Shown one piece after another: positions 31,786 through 45,452 of a stretch of 64,000 nt of DNA. Below the pieces are notes generated by a model, which was not told the origin of the DNA, made no database searches, and worked only from the letters and a program-made list of their open reading frames with translations. Source of the DNA: Ephydatia muelleri (Eukaryota > Porifera > Demospongiae > Spongillida > Spongillidae); NCBI GenBank assembly GCA_013339895.1, contig JABACO010000006.1, positions 12,019,299-12,083,298 of the forward strand. The letters run 5' to 3'. A program made the translations under genes and the position numbers. Every line of letters starts with the position of its first letter. Within the stretch, counting starts at the first letter, position 1.

Positions 31786-32058
31786 TTGTTTACAGGCGAT
31801 GGAGTGTGAAGTGCTGGGCATTCAAGCTCTTTTATAGTCAGGTCCTCTTTATAGTCAGGTCACTCTACCATTGCTTGTTTTGTTGTAAGAATGGATATTC
31901 TGTATGCAGTTTATTATTCGATACAAGTTTATATGAATAGCTCACATGCACACACAGGCAAGTGCACTCTCACAAGCTTTCAATTAATGGTGATCTCTTA
32001 AAAAGAGAAATTATTATTTTATGCTGGTAGATCAACACCTGCTGTGTATCTCTCTCTC
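31052..32058 (+). other. Partial LC3 intron 1, copy 1
   Basis: Intron sequence includes a GT-rich tract at about 31722-31793 and short frames (31116-31474) with no homology. It lacks the block that copy 2 has at about 51365-51873, and ends in tctctctctc at the gap. Confidence 0.7.
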
Positions 32059-33058
32059 NNNNNNNNNNNNNNNNNNNNNNNNNNNNNNNNNNNNNNNNNN
32101 NNNNNNNNNNNNNNNNNNNNNNNNNNNNNNNNNNNNNNNNNNNNNNNNNNNNNNNNNNNNNNNNNNNNNNNNNNNNNNNNNNNNNNNNNNNNNNNNNNNN
32201 NNNNNNNNNNNNNNNNNNNNNNNNNNNNNNNNNNNNNNNNNNNNNNNNNNNNNNNNNNNNNNNNNNNNNNNNNNNNNNNNNNNNNNNNNNNNNNNNNNNN
32301 NNNNNNNNNNNNNNNNNNNNNNNNNNNNNNNNNNNNNNNNNNNNNNNNNNNNNNNNNNNNNNNNNNNNNNNNNNNNNNNNNNNNNNNNNNNNNNNNNNNN
32401 NNNNNNNNNNNNNNNNNNNNNNNNNNNNNNNNNNNNNNNNNNNNNNNNNNNNNNNNNNNNNNNNNNNNNNNNNNNNNNNNNNNNNNNNNNNNNNNNNNNN
32501 NNNNNNNNNNNNNNNNNNNNNNNNNNNNNNNNNNNNNNNNNNNNNNNNNNNNNNNNNNNNNNNNNNNNNNNNNNNNNNNNNNNNNNNNNNNNNNNNNNNN
32601 NNNNNNNNNNNNNNNNNNNNNNNNNNNNNNNNNNNNNNNNNNNNNNNNNNNNNNNNNNNNNNNNNNNNNNNNNNNNNNNNNNNNNNNNNNNNNNNNNNNN
32701 NNNNNNNNNNNNNNNNNNNNNNNNNNNNNNNNNNNNNNNNNNNNNNNNNNNNNNNNNNNNNNNNNNNNNNNNNNNNNNNNNNNNNNNNNNNNNNNNNNNN
32801 NNNNNNNNNNNNNNNNNNNNNNNNNNNNNNNNNNNNNNNNNNNNNNNNNNNNNNNNNNNNNNNNNNNNNNNNNNNNNNNNNNNNNNNNNNNNNNNNNNNN
32901 NNNNNNNNNNNNNNNNNNNNNNNNNNNNNNNNNNNNNNNNNNNNNNNNNNNNNNNNNNNNNNNNNNNNNNNNNNNNNNNNNNNNNNNNNNNNNNNNNNNN
33001 NNNNNNNNNNNNNNNNNNNNNNNNNNNNNNNNNNNNNNNNNNNNNNNNNNNNNNNNNN
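32059..33058. other. Assembly gap, exactly 1000 N
   Basis: The run of N is exactly 1000 bases, a conventional placeholder length, so the true distance is unknown. The left edge is a CT microsatellite and the right edge is inside the GGAGGAGGGTGTT minisatellite. Open frames that appear to span it have no meaning. Confidence 0.98.
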
Positions 33059-33264
33059 GAGGGTGTTGGGGGAGGAGGGTGTTGGGGATGGGTTGTGGGA
33101 GGGGGTGTTATGGGGAATGGTGTGGGAGGAGGTGTTGAGGGGTGGTGTGGGAGGAGGGTGTTGGGGGGGTGGGTGGGGGAGGGTGTTGGGGTGGTGTGGG
33201 AGGAGGGTGTTATGGAGGATGGTGTTGTGAGAGGAGGGTGTTGGGGGATGGTGTTATGGGAGGC
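33059..33264. repeat. GGAGGAGGGTGTT minisatellite, copy 2 (truncated by gap)
   Basis: Same array as at 12239-12538, beginning within it at the gap edge. Confidence 0.9.
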
Positions 33265-33269
33265 AAGTC

Positions 33270-34870
33270 AGTACTGATACAGATGTGTAGTGTAGCTATG
33301 TACTATTAGCGTTGATATAGTATACTGTTGGCCTTCTCCCTAGGTACATGTACTGTACTGTTATTTATGTTGGCCTTGGGGCCTGACCGCTACACAAAAC
33401 CCACAAGGGCAGACCAAGTGTACACGACCATTGTCCTGGCTAACAATCAAAGCATCTTGTGAGCTAGTACACCGACTTGATTGGCAGATAGTGTGGCAAT
33501 ACGTGTACATGATATTCGTGAGGGATGTGTGTTGTGAGGGATTGTGTGGTGTGTAAGTGTAATGCCTGTGTTATTATCTCCACATCATGGGAGGAGCTAC
33601 ACTCTTGATGTAATGGGCTTATCTTGTACTGTACTGTATGCACAAAGCACTTCCATTACACTCTTGACTTGTTGAAATAGGGTTGATGCCGAAGTACAAT
33701 GTAATGTGCTCTTCCCTAGACCCTATGGAGGAGCTTACAGCCACTCCCCATACCCCAGTGGAGCAGGACGTGGGCATGGGTCAATTGTTTCCACCCCCCC
33801 CCCCCCCCCCCACACCACACACAAACTGGAAATCCTGGATCCATCACTGAAATTGAATGTACTCTCGTTAGGATCAGCTGAACAGGATGCCCTTACAATG
33901 AAAGAGTCACCCCTCAAAACTTGATACCGTTTCTTCTTAAGGCCACACCCATCATGGGGGTGGTTTGCAAATGACTAACAGTTTTGCTGCCTCTATCTGT
34001 ATAAGTCCCTGCACCATCCTTTTTATAAAATGCTTGACCCTTGCACCCACAACGTACATGTATTCCATGTATGTGCTTGTTACTCATTGTTACATATATG
34101 TGATTCAATGGCTGGGCACAGGACAACATCACCACCCTGTTTACAGGTAGTAGTGCCAGGGCACAAAGAACATGAGGAGCCTCTAGCTGTGTCCATCCCT
34201 AGCCATCATTGGATGGAGAATTACAGTTCATTTGGGTTCAAAGTTCAGGTCAAGACTAGGAGGTGTGACCAGTAGCCAGGATGCAGCATGAGGTGCTGAC
34301 ACAGAGAGCTGCAGCTGAGCCTTGTCAGCAGGTGATGATGCTTTCAACAACAATGAGAAACTGGGTCCTCTAGTTTCTTTGACAGTTATTGGTGGATGGG
34401 TGAGGCTGTGATAGCATCCACAGAGATTACTTCAGACGGGGAGACTATGCCTTATATTTGTGTCCCATAAAACAAATATCAGTCCTAACAAGATCTTTTT
34501 ATCACCTTCGGAAGCAATTCATTACTTAAAACAAAAGCTTACGTATAATTAAGTGGCCAGAAAGCAATAGGCCTGTGAAGTACTGAAATAACTACAATTA
34601 AGCACACACTAATGTATCATTAACTCCAATACTCCTAAATCAAAGTTGAACTTGACTGTGACCTATTTTACATCTTGCAGCACTCTTTTCAGGCGAGAGC
34701 ATGCCGAATAGTTCAAGAGAGCTGACACTGAATCACCAACATAGCTACGCACATAGTTCTTCCATTAGTGAGTCTCTACAAGGCTGAGAAGACATGAAGG
34801 TCAAGAACATAGAATTTTATTTTGTACATGTTTGTTTATGGTGCTATTGTTACTTCAAATGATCAGTAAA
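33270..34870. other. No supported gene (copy 2 left part)
   Basis: Counterpart of 12545-14150; contains a shorter poly-C run (about 33794-33811) and no recognisable coding block. Confidence 0.4.
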
Positions 34871-34879
34871 AATAAATTT

Positions 34880-35140
34880 TATACACATGCACACACATAT
34901 ACATAAAACACACATATACATAGATGTACACATATGTATACATACATATATTAAAACACACACATACATACAGTACACATATACGTATACATACTTAATA
35001 CTTGTACACACATACATAAAACGCATGTACACATGTGTACATAAAACACACACTCATACATACATTTTCACATATATACATGTACATAAAACACATACAT
35101 ACATGTACATACACATACATGTACGCACACATACTTATAC
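34880..35140. repeat. CATACA-rich microsatellite, copy 2
   Basis: Counterpart of 14178-14440, with small length differences. Confidence 0.85.
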
Positions 35141-35193
35141 ATATGGAACACTTCCATATTACACCATTGTTCTGTAGGTACATATGTTTTGGG

Positions 35194-35450
35194 GTATTGC
35201 ATGTGTGGTACCCCGACTAGGTTCAAACCCACCAAATACCTTCGGTTCTCGTGTAATCAAATCGCTTTTAAAATTCGTTTGTGGGTAGAGAGGTTCCTGT
35301 ACCTATCGCGGCAAATTGTGTCCCACTATATCAAGCGGGGAAAATGTGCATGTAGGGACCTCTCTATCACTAACCGAATTTGAAGCGATTTGATACTCTA
35401 CCGAAAGTTATGGTAGGTTGAACCCGGTGGGGTATTGGACGTTGCAATAC
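35194..35450. mobile_element. Foldback/MITE-like inverted repeat, copy 2
   Basis: Counterpart of 14493-14754, with several 1-bp differences but the same paired arms. Confidence 0.7.
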
Positions 35451-35938
35451 TAGTGCATGCAAGGCCCCAAAAAGTATTTTTACCCATCAGAAATGGTGTA
35501 GTATGAAGTGTTGAAAATAGGAAGTCGATAGCGTTAATCATTTGGAAGTTATAATGATTCAAACGCAAAGAACATATATACAGTCATGTATTTACAATAA
35601 TTATTGTGATGGGGGCCGTTTCGTGGAAACTGTCCCATATACATGTACATGCATGTACATACAACACGGAAAACAGGTAGTTTTCAAATGTTATAGTTTG
35701 ACACAATCTTATGCACCTCAACTTAAAGCCGGACTAACTGTTGCAAAAGTAAAAGTGTTGAATCTTTAAAAAGACATTCATTTTCAATGGGAAAAGGTCA
35801 ATAAAGTGCGTACCGCCAGTGCTATTGTACATTTGATGCTTCTAAATACCGTTTGTACCAGACGTTACCATACATGTAGATAATTTAGAGATCTATTACG
35901 TTACCCTCGACTGTGTGTTAGCTCTTATCAGGCCCATA

Positions 35939-36143
35939 GCCAGGGGGGGATCCCCCCCCCCCCCCCCCCCCCCCCGTTCGATGCTTGAGTTCCCGCCTCT
36001 TCTAGTTATGGTACTTATTAAAATGCATTAGGCCCAAAGGTGTCTCGCTTTGTGTATTTGGCCCGCTAAACGCGAGGGGGACCTGACGGACTTCCCTCTC
36101 CCCATGGCCCCCCGGTTAAATGCTTTCAGAATTATTAATCGAT

Positions 36144-36208
<65 letters not shown>

Positions 36209-36222
36209 TGGCTACGGGCCTG
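35939..36222. mobile_element. Small TIR element with CTTAT duplication, copy 2
   Basis: Same element as 15226-15509, flanked by CTTAT at 35934-35938 and 36223-36227. The first poly-C run is shorter and the second longer than in copy 1. Confidence 0.7.
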
Positions 36223-36237
36223 CTTATATGTACTAAC

Positions 36238-36907
36238 TAGGGTTTGCATCCGGATAGTGGACGGATTCCGCCTTGTTATTCATTAATCCGTTATCCGTTA
36301 TCCGTTATCCGACCTGGTCCAAATCCGGATTGACACGGATATTTTGCGTAATGGAATCCGATTGGTTCGGCTCAAATCGGTTGAAGTTTTGCTTTATATA
36401 GTTTAATCCTTATAGGGTTGTATGTAGTGTTTGCACTGCAGTCTCTCTGGTCAGACGCAGATTACATTAATTTAAATCTATTGGTACACTATAATCAAGA
36501 ATTGGGCGTGACGGAGTCACGGGACTGGAGCAGTTTTGTCACGTGGTTGCTGACTGGCGTCTATGGCGACAGAAGCGAAGAGCTTTAAAACAGGTGATTT
36601 TATGCTGTCGAAATGGGAGGAAGAAATTGAAGGAGAAGGAACTGAAACACAGTGGTTGCCAGTGCGCTTGGGTAACCATAACGAAGAAAATGGTTCATGG
36701 GAGGTGTTGTGGTTAATCAGGAAGATGGTTATATTGATTTATATGCCATGCATTAAGAATTCCAGAGCAACTTCTAAAAACATGGTGTGCAATGTAGATG
36801 TTATGAAATCCGGATAAAAACCGGATAATCCGGATACCGGAGTCTGGAATAAAATCTATCGGATTTCGGTATCCGGATAGTTAATTTACCGACGGATGCA
36901 AACCCTA
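36238..36907. mobile_element. Non-autonomous hAT element, copy 2
   Basis: Same 670-bp element as 15525-16194, with GTACTAAC at 36230-36237 and 36908-36915. The internal 84-codon frame is at 36563-36817, with the same translation. Confidence 0.85.
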
Positions 36908-36977
36908 GTACTAACGCTCCGGTATATTACAGTTACACAACCATTTAGCCTATTACGGACGTAGCTACTGTAATCAT

Positions 36978-37244
36978 GTACCGTAAAGTACCACGAATAA
37001 GCCCCCCCCTCCGCCCCCAACAATAAAAAATGGCTCGTGTTTAAACGTGCGCATCTCTGTAACCTCGAAAGTCTCCTCAAATGTATTCAGCATTTCAGAA
37101 ACAGAAATGGTACCCGTACATGATTATGTAAAAAGATACGCAGAAGCGTTCGCGATTACGAAGATACGGACGTTTAAAAACGAGCCATTTTTTATTGTTG
37201 GGGGCGGAGGGGGGGGGGGGCTTATTCGTGGTACTTTACGGTAC
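36978..37244. mobile_element. Hairpin MITE, copy 2
   Basis: Counterpart of 16265-16530, one base longer in a G-run. Confidence 0.75.
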
Positions 37245-37860
37245 GTGTCACATTCATGCTAACCTATTGGACTCTCAGACTTGCAAGATGCTTCCGTAAG
37301 AAGACTGGTTGTTTGTCATGCCCAGGCACTCCTGTGTCGATTCTATGAGTGGCAAGCTCCTCTGTGTAATCGCCACCTCCGTCTTTGCAACATATAATCC
37401 CAATTAGTGCCCACTCTTACAAGGGGTCATGCTAATTCAGTAACATATTGATCATTAATACAACATCAAAAAAAAAACCAGGTCTGGGAACGGCTGACTG
37501 ACGATAGGGTGGCACGTGATGATCGTGGTAGGCACATTGAATGTGGGGTGTATCTCACTAACCATTCAAGGGAAGTGCGATTTGAAGGCCCTAAGCTCTG
37601 AAAAAATAATGATAAATAAGTTCATTGATTACTCTCATGTAATCCGTGAGCAGGTAAGGAAAATATCATTTGGTTTGGAAACTAGTGATGACTGAATAAG
37701 GAAATGAGAAAAAATGAATGGACATTGGAAACCTTGCATAATTAATGTGGAAGTGCGGATATAGGTACTTAAGTTGCGAAAAACTACACAAAATATGTCA
37801 ACTAGTCCCCACATTGCAAATCCGAGAGCAGCTAGTCAATATTTGGTTTTTTTTCTGCAG
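37245..37860. other. Spacer without supported gene, copy 2
   Basis: Counterpart of 16531-17147; no coding or repeat structure seen. Confidence 0.4.
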
Positions 37861-38172
37861 TTAGCTGCAGTTTTCTGAATGCGTCCATACATTTTCTATG
37901 AACATTGAATTACGCAATGACCGAATACCACGTAATCCTTTTGACCGCCAATTTCTCGATATGTATCGATCATCTGTAGGGTAATTACTAAAGTACAGTA
38001 CATCGTCCTCTGCCCAGCCAGCAATAAGCACGTCAGCTGGAAGATCATGGCTGTGATCTCTCGTGAGGCCATGACCCTTCTCCACACCCACACTCAAATA
38101 GGTCACGACAACAGTGTTTAACAACAATATCACAAAGATGGTTGTGGTGTATCCACTTTGCCTGTGCATCAT
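37861..38172 (-). pseudogene. RLE family A endonuclease-start fragment, copy 2
   Basis: Same translation as 17148-17459 (LSVGVEKGHGLTRDHSHDLP block). Confidence 0.55.
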
Positions 38173-39006
38173 GGTGGGCCTGGCATTCAGAGTGCTGTGC
38201 AGCTGGCACCTTCTGCCATCTTGGCTTCAGCTGCTGCCTCCTCCAAACTTGCTCACCTAATTCTGCCAGCAAATATATGCAACCATACCAGCTCAGTTAC
38301 CTGGATGAAGCTCTTGGTCCCAAGGATGCCAGGAACAATCCCCTACTGATGCTGCTACATGGGATTCACTCAGGCTATCTTCTATTCTGACTCACTGTTC
38401 AAAAACATGTCTGATCAATTAGACAGAGTTAATTTCCTTGCGACATCTTGAAGGAGTCTCGAGTGTGGACTACCTCTTTGTAAAAGCCATACCGGCCAAC
38501 ACTGTGGGGCAGATGTGGCCACACATGGCTTAAGCTGCATAAGGAGTGCAGGGTGCCACCACCACTATTCAGCTGTCAACGACATCATACACAGAGCTTT
38601 AGTTGCAGCTCATGTTCCATCATGTCTGAAGCCTTTAGGTCTGAATTGCTCAGGTGGAAAGCGACATGATGGTATGTCAATAGTCCTTTGCAAATGTGGC
38701 CAACTTCTAGTGTGGGATGCAACTTGCCCAGATACCTTTGCACCATCTCACTCTGCAATTGCTGCACAGCAAGTTGGAGCAGTTGAACAACAGGCTGAAG
38801 ATAAGAAGATACAGAAATATAAACACCTTGACTCATGCCACTCTTTTGCTCCAGTGGCAATAGAGATGACTAGAGTGTTCGGACCAATTTCTTTAAAGAG
38901 TTGGGCAATCGGTTGTCTGGTGAAGCTAACTCCTTTGCATATCTTACCCATAGACTATCAGTTGCTGTCCACGTGGCAATGCTGCTTCCATGTTGGGGAC
39001 AATGAA
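38158..39006 (+). pseudogene. RLE family B C-terminal part, copy 2
   Basis: Counterpart of 17445-18293. A one-base deletion near 38888 (ccaatttcttt against ccaattttcttt) shifts the frame after VFGPIS, so the last 40 residues differ from copy 1. Confidence 0.7.
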
Positions 39007-39111
39007 GGTGGACGGACAGTGAAGAAAAAGAGTTTTTAGTATTGCTTTATGTTTTATGATTTATATTTTATGCTATAATTATGTTTTATGTTTGTCATGT
39101 TATTATGATTC

Positions 39112-39545
39112 ATGTTGGGGATCGGAGAAGAGCAGGACATGGCCAGCTGATATTCTGATTCCTAATTGGTCATTAGGCAAGCCAGTTGCACTTGACCTTA
39201 CTGTCACATCACTGCTCAATGCTGAAATAATTATTTTCTGAAGCAAGTGTGACAGCTGGGTCGGCAGCATATGCAGCAGAACAGAGAAAATACATTGCAA
39301 ATGACCCTAAGTGCAATGAGCTGGGTTGGGTCTGTGTCCCCCTGGCTGTAGAACTTTATGGGTGTTGGGGATCGGAAGCCAGGCAAACTCTATCTCAACT
39401 TGGATCACGTTTAGCTTGTCAGCTGTGTTGTTCCAAATCCCAGGCTATCACCCGACTGTATGGAAATCTGAGCATAACTCTGGTACGAGCAAATGCTAGA
39501 GCTCTGCTAGCAAGGTGTGCAGGCTGTAAGGATGGTCCAGGCTGT
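39112..39545 (+). pseudogene. RLE family A C-terminal fragment, copy 2
   Basis: Counterpart of 18404-18830 with the same WPADILIPNWSLG block and family A tail. Confidence 0.7.
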
Positions 39546-39688
39546 AAGGATGGTCCAGGCTATTATTTCTTAGAATTTGTATTGAAAAACATTTTATATG
39601 ATATTATAAAATCAATATTATTTATTATTTTAAATGTAACTATAATAAAATCATACAAAATTACACCAAGAATAAACACAGGAAAACG

Positions 39689-41138
39689 TTACGATGACTG
39701 GATCCTATATAATATCGCCGTAGCAACACAACGAACGAGACATGTGTTTAAGCGACCATATAGTTCATGAAGAATGACTGATTTGGGCTTTTGAAGCCTG
39801 ATGGAAAGCCTCGAAGCCAGCTGGGAGAAACAGGCCTTGGCCTCAGGTCCCCATGCTCCATATGTTTCAGTCACCAGGGGGACACAATACCAACCCAGAT
39901 CTCCACATTTGTCATCATTAGCTGAGTGCTTCCTGACCTCTCCAGCCTGGGCTGCGGCACCTGCACAAACTCCCGCTTCTGACAAAGTAAGTGTATTAAG
40001 CGGTGAGGTCACACAGATGTCGAAGGCTGCTGGCCTGCCTCTGGACCAGTTCTGGACAAGGACATCAGCTGGTCTCGTATGACTGTGGTCTGGTGTTAGG
40101 TTATTTCCGGCCTCAACTTTAACACTCAGGTGGGCCAACCTACACGACTATCGCGAAGTCTATTGTGGCGAAACACAGCATCACCCCCACGCTTACATGT
40201 GGAGGCATGATGGCCTAATGGATCGAGCACAGTGTCTGGACATAAGGAGCACAGTGATCCCCCTGATGTGTCAAGACCAAGCCACCACTTGATGGCCACT
40301 TGGAACTGGTCAGGATTTAAATGAAGGCCTAGACCTTCGGAAGGGACGACTGACAACCATGACGAAGCATGGGGAGATGAAATGGACAAAAGGCGGGCCC
40401 TGTCAGCCAAGGAAGATGAGTTGAAGAGCTGGTTAAACTGAGTGTCGTCAATCTTGGCAGATAAGGCTCTGTATTCGAGGCCGCTGTGCAAGGCTCTCTA
40501 CTGAAACCACATCAGATGGTGAAACAGAGGAGTTAAACTTCCCAATTGCTGAGGTGAGATGCAAACTAGAGAGGGAACTAAAGTCCGAAGAACAAAGGGA
40601 AGCAATGTAAGCTGCAGCAGCATGAGATGATAGAGACCGCAACCCAAGACCCCCACGACTAAGACTGAGTTGAGCCTGCAACCAAGCCTCATCAGAGGTG
40701 TCTACTGCGGTGCACTGAGAAAAACAATGGCGGACATCAATTTCAAAAAGCTCCAAAGCCTTGATGGAAGAGAGGGTGGGGTAGCTTGAGCAAGATGGGC
40801 CAGTTTACAAAAGGAGCCACACAGCCGTAGAAGGACCAGGCAACTTGGGTATCCTGGGCGCCCACCTCTTCTAGTTTGCGCAGCAGTAACTTAGCACTTG
40901 CACATTTGTTTGAAATGTAGTTGGAACAAAACTCTAAGTCACCAATAGGGACACCCAAAATAACAATATTGGGCGAGCTGGATCGTATTAACTCACCTCG
41001 GAAAAGATTTACATCTGTGGGGGAGAACACCTCACATTTAGAGAAGTTGACCAATAAACAATGGCGGACATCAATGTCAAAAAGCTCCATTGTTTTTCTC
41101 AGTGTAACTATAATTATTGACAAAATATTAACAGACAA
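39689..41138 (-). pseudogene. RLE family A RT thumb to endonuclease, copy 2
   Basis: Counterpart of 18977-20426, with the same frameshifts and same zinc-knuckle and RPADVLV blocks. The shared lesions show that decay preceded the split of the two copies. Confidence 0.8.
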
Positions 41139-41173
41139 GAAAACAACGAAATAAATAAAATACTGTCAACCAG

Positions 41174-43850
41174 TGATGACCAATGAAGGTCCAGCTCTTG
41201 ACAGCAGAGCCCTTGCACAGGACCTCACCAAACTGAGGCTGAGTCTGCCATAAATTGAAGCAGTGGCCTGGGACTTGGTGCACCTCATGGGTATGGCCAG
41301 ACGAGTGGCAAGACGTGACAGTGTTTCCCTAGCCTCAGTAGCCATAAGTCTCCACTGCTAGTGGTGTGCATATCCAGCCCAACTCGGAGCACTTTGGGTC
41401 ATTCAAAACATGCTTGCAACACTCCGCCACTAATGCTGCAGACCCTGCCGTCACTCCCGCTTCAGACAAAATAGAAGGGTTTAGCGGTGAGGTAATGGTA
41501 TGATCAAATGCAGCTGGTTACCCAAGAGACCAGTTGGGGACCAGAACATCTGCCGGTCTGGTGTTGCATTTGTCATGCCCAAAGCCACTGCCAACCTCGA
41601 CCTGGGCAGATACATTAGCTCGCCTACAGTACTCCACAAAAACATCACGGAGTTTATTGTGGCGGGAAACCACATCGCCCCCATGCTTGCAAGTAATGGC
41701 ATGGTGGCCCAAAGGATCCAAGGCTAGGGTGTGTAACCGGTTATCAGGTTATTCGCAAAAACCTATCCGTTCGAATAGCAACTTAGCATTACTCGGAAAA
41801 ATCGATTAGTGAATTTTATCTATTCGAAATAACCGGTTTATGTTTCTCCATTCGGAGGTATATAGGTATTCTTCGCCAGCATCGACAATATTCGAATACC
41901 TTTTTATACCAAAATCCGGATATGATTTTCAATCGATAATTATATAACTACGTCACTTTTGTTTTTACTATTTATACATGCATAACGACATTGGCAATAA
42001 TTGAGTAAATAGATAGTAATATAATGCAAATTATTTAATGTGCATCAATTGGGGATACAAAATATACAGCGTGTACTAGCTCAATACTGTTATCGTCGTC
42101 TTCAAGTAAGTAACTAAGTTCATTTGTATATGCCACGAGTTGTGGTTATATTAAATTTATGTACCAGTATAAATTTATGTACCAGTATTACTTTGTTTTA
42201 TTGTACAGTGGTACGAAGTGAACATATCTGCTAGCGAGTGAAATAGAATGACAGACTTCTCACCCACTTCAAGTAAGTATGCGCGCTCTGTTTGAGTATG
42301 TGGAGGAATTAGAGAGCATTACGCAATCGTACTAATGGGAAATGTCATGTGCATTGCATTTAGCGAGAACGGAAATGGAGTGTTGTGGGATGATTGTAAG
42401 TGGAGTACGTGATTGTATGTGATGCGGGGTGAGTTTATAATGGTGATGTCTGGTCTCAGTGGTTAGTGTTGGATGGTTAGGTTTACATTACTATTCATAT
42501 GTACAAGTGCATGGTAAAGACATATGTACAATTTATTAAACTCTATTTGGCAAACACATGCTACTGTAGACCTTTGTGTCTCTGTGTTTTAAACTGACAT
42601 GCATAGCTCTAATTTGGGTGCAAGACCAGGTGGATTTCTGTGCAGACATAAATTATCTTCTCAGCGTGCACTCCACAAGCACCATAACCTGAATAACCTA
42701 GGTATTCGGCAGGAAATTTGGGAAAACCTATTCAGAAAAATCGATTTTGTTTTTTTTTTAAACTATTCGGAAAAATCGATTTTCAGATCCACAAAAACCT
42801 AAAAAATCGATTAGTATTTTTAAAGTATTCGGAAAATCGATTTTCATTATGCAGGGGAGGTTACACACCCTATCCAAGGCAAGACTTGGACAGAAGGTGC
42901 AGTTGAAGCCCTGAGCCAAATCCATACCCAGCCACCATTTTAAGGCTACTTGGAATTCCGGAGGGTCCATGTGCAGGTTAAGACCTGGTGAGGGAAGAAC
43001 TGAAAGCCAGGCTGCAGAATTGGGAGAAGAAACTGATAGCAAATGGGCTCTGCCAGGTAAGGATGAATGGTCAAAAAGAAGCTGATTCTCAATCTTACTA
43101 GACAGAGCATGCTGATGGCATGGTGAGGAGACAATGTCATCTAGAGTGGTGGTATCAGCAGATGGAATGAGTGCATTGAAGAGGTTCACTGAAGTAAGCA
43201 GGTGGGACATGGACACTGAACACTGCTCAGATGCACTTACAGATGAAATATAGGCGACTGCTGAGTGGTGTGAAAGGCTACGTAGACCCAGCCCACCTCT
43301 AGCTCTGCTAAGAGAGAGTTGGGCCTGTTGCCAGGAATTGCCAAAGGCATCCACTGCAGTGCATGTCATTATAAAACATTTGCATTGCATCAGCCATAAG
43401 AGAGGGAGGAGTAGAATGAGCAAGACGTACCATCTTTCAGAAACTGCCACACTGACGAAGGAGAAGCACTGCCACCTGAGGATCCATAGAACCAACATCC
43501 TCCAACATGTGCAGAAGCTCCTGGCCTTTGCATGTTTCTGAGACGCATATTTGGCACAGAAGACAAAGTCACCAATTGGAGCACCTAGGATTTCAAAGTT
43601 GAGAACATTTGAAGACTTCATCGCAGATGGGAAGATGCTCAAATCGCCTGTACTGTATAATTCACATTTAGATGTGTTAACACAAAGACCATTAGGAGGA
43701 CCAAGGTCTTGAACTATGGAGAGTGCACGTAACACTACCAGTTTGGGACCTGCTATGGCGCCATCATCAAGATACCACATATGGAACAACAACTCTGGGC
43801 AGTTGCTGGCTATTGCCAAGACTACTCTGTGCAGCACAAGTGAGAATAGC
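41174..43850 (-). pseudogene. RLE family A split by hAT, copy 2
   Basis: Counterpart of 20462-23138, interrupted by the same hAT at 41725-42872. Small coding differences (LCVNTSKC against LSVNTSKC; SSNVLNFEIL against SSKDLNFEIL; RGGLGLRS against RGRLGLRS) are substitutions that separate the copies. Confidence 0.8.
41725..42872. mobile_element. hAT-type element in retroelement, copy 2
   Basis: Same 1148-bp element as 21013-22160, with TCCAAGGC at 41717-41724 and 42873-42880. Confidence 0.85.
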
Positions 43851-43972
43851 ATTATAATTATTATTTTATTGGCAATGTATATGAGATAATTTAGCATGCA
43901 AAAAACAGTACAAAGGACAAATAATAATATATAATAATAACAACAATAGCTAAGGACAGTGATTGCTCTAGT

Positions 43973-45452
43973 CTCCAGCTCCAGGCTTGGTACCTAGATG
44001 ATGGCATTCTAGCTGGCCCAAGGCCTGCTCTGCAGAGGGTTTTATCCCAGCTACAACAGGAAGGACCTTCCTTAGGGCTCTTCATCAACCTTCGCAAGTG
44101 TGAGATATTCAGTTCGAGGGATCTAGAGGGATTTCCAGAGCAGATGAAAAAGTCAAATAACCCCTGTCTTGAAGTCCTGGGAATCCCAATTGGGGATGAG
44201 GAGTTCTGTACCACTTTTATTTCTGCTAAGTGTGTTGAGTCCAGAATGCTTCTTGATAAATTGGAGGAAGTTGGGGCAATTGACCTCAAGTGGCACTAAC
44301 TCTCATCCGTCTTTGTGGAGGGTTTTGTCGCCTCAACCACTTGGCTCGTGTAACCCCTCCATCCCTTTCTGCTATTAAGGCCCTGAGAATGTTTGATGAG
44401 GATGTTCGGCAATGCTTCTCGGCTTCAACAGGCATTGATACATCTGATGATGCCTGGCAACAGGCTCAGCTCAGCCTGAGCAAGGGTGGCCTGGGTTTAA
44501 GATCTCTCTCCCATCATGCAAGTGCAGCTTTTATTGCTTCTTTGTCATCCTCTGGCTCTGCATCAGATTCTGTCCAAAACCTGTCTGATACAGTTGGCAT
44601 CTTCAATCATTTAGTCCCTGTAGCAGACAGCATACAAGTAGAAAGCTGCTATTCCCCAGAAAATACTATCACAGAAGCTGGATAACCACCTCTTTAGTTC
44701 ACTCCTGGAAGCTTCCACCATTGCAAACAAGGTTCGTTTGCTGTCAGTCTCATCTCCCCACACAGCTTCTTGGCTTTCAGTACCACCTTGTGAGCGTCAG
44801 GGCCTCCACCTTGACCCATCACAGTTCCAAGTTGCTATCAAATGGTGGCTTGGTCTGGATACATCTGGTGGCACCCAGTGTGCCTTAATTGTGTCCAGAA
44901 AAAAGCCTTGACCCTCTTGGCCATCACGCAACAACATGCAAGCGTAGGGGAGATGTTGTGTTCCGTCACAACAGGCTACGAGACATAGTGGCTGAGACCT
45001 GTCGCCGTGCCCATCTCAGCATACATCTGGAAGTAGGTCAAAACCTTTCTCACGACCACAGCAATACACGCCCAGCAGACATACTTGTCCCTCATTGGTG
45101 TATGGGCAAGCCTGCAGCCCTGGACCTACATGTATCCGTCACATCACCGCTTAACCCAATTACCATACCAAAAGCGGGAGTGACAGCAACCGAGGAGAGA
45201 AAGCTCAAAGCCAATGTTGCTAAATGTGTGGATCTGGGATGGGTATGTGTTCCTGTAGTTGCGGAGTCCTACGGAGCATGGGGCCTGGAGGCAATGGATT
45301 TCTTTTCAAAACTTGCATCCCGCATGGCTACTTCTGTGGGTAAATCGAAGTCTGTTGTCCTCCACGAGATTTATGGGAGGCTAAACATGCATATAGTAAG
45401 AGCCAACTCTACGGCAATACTGTCAAGGGACATACCCCTTGAATCTCTGTAG
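43973..45452 (+). pseudogene. RLE family A RT palm to C-terminus, copy 2 (better preserved end)
   Basis: Counterpart of 23261-24724. It has 9 extra bases (SNN before PCLEVLG) and 6 extra bases (HV inside ALDLHVSVTSPL). It has lost one base near 44283, which breaks the frame after the thumb. The last 187 codons (44889-45452) are continuous: LDPLGHHATTCKRRGDVV, RPADILVPHWCMGKPAALDL, LGWVCVPVVAESYGAWGLEA, to a stop after IPLESL. This is the best sample of the family A endonuclease half. Confidence 0.8.

Larger units (their letters stand above)
12329..32058 (+). repeat. Duplicated ~19.7-kb segment, copy 1
   Basis: From the minisatellite to a CT microsatellite, this segment matches 33059-51934 at nearly every base, in the same orientation and order. 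The coordinate offset drifts from about 20,730 at the left end to about 20,712 through the retroelement block, and falls to 19,352 after the Merlin insertion that only copy 1 has. Copy 1 also lacks about 510 bp present at 51365-51873. Differences are mostly 1-bp indels, microsatellite lengths and scattered substitutions, as expected of two haplotypes. Confidence 0.95.

Noticed and set aside
32021-33277. Very long open frames of 364-418 codons
   Set aside because: They are open only because they cross the 1000-N gap; the right end is translated minisatellite.
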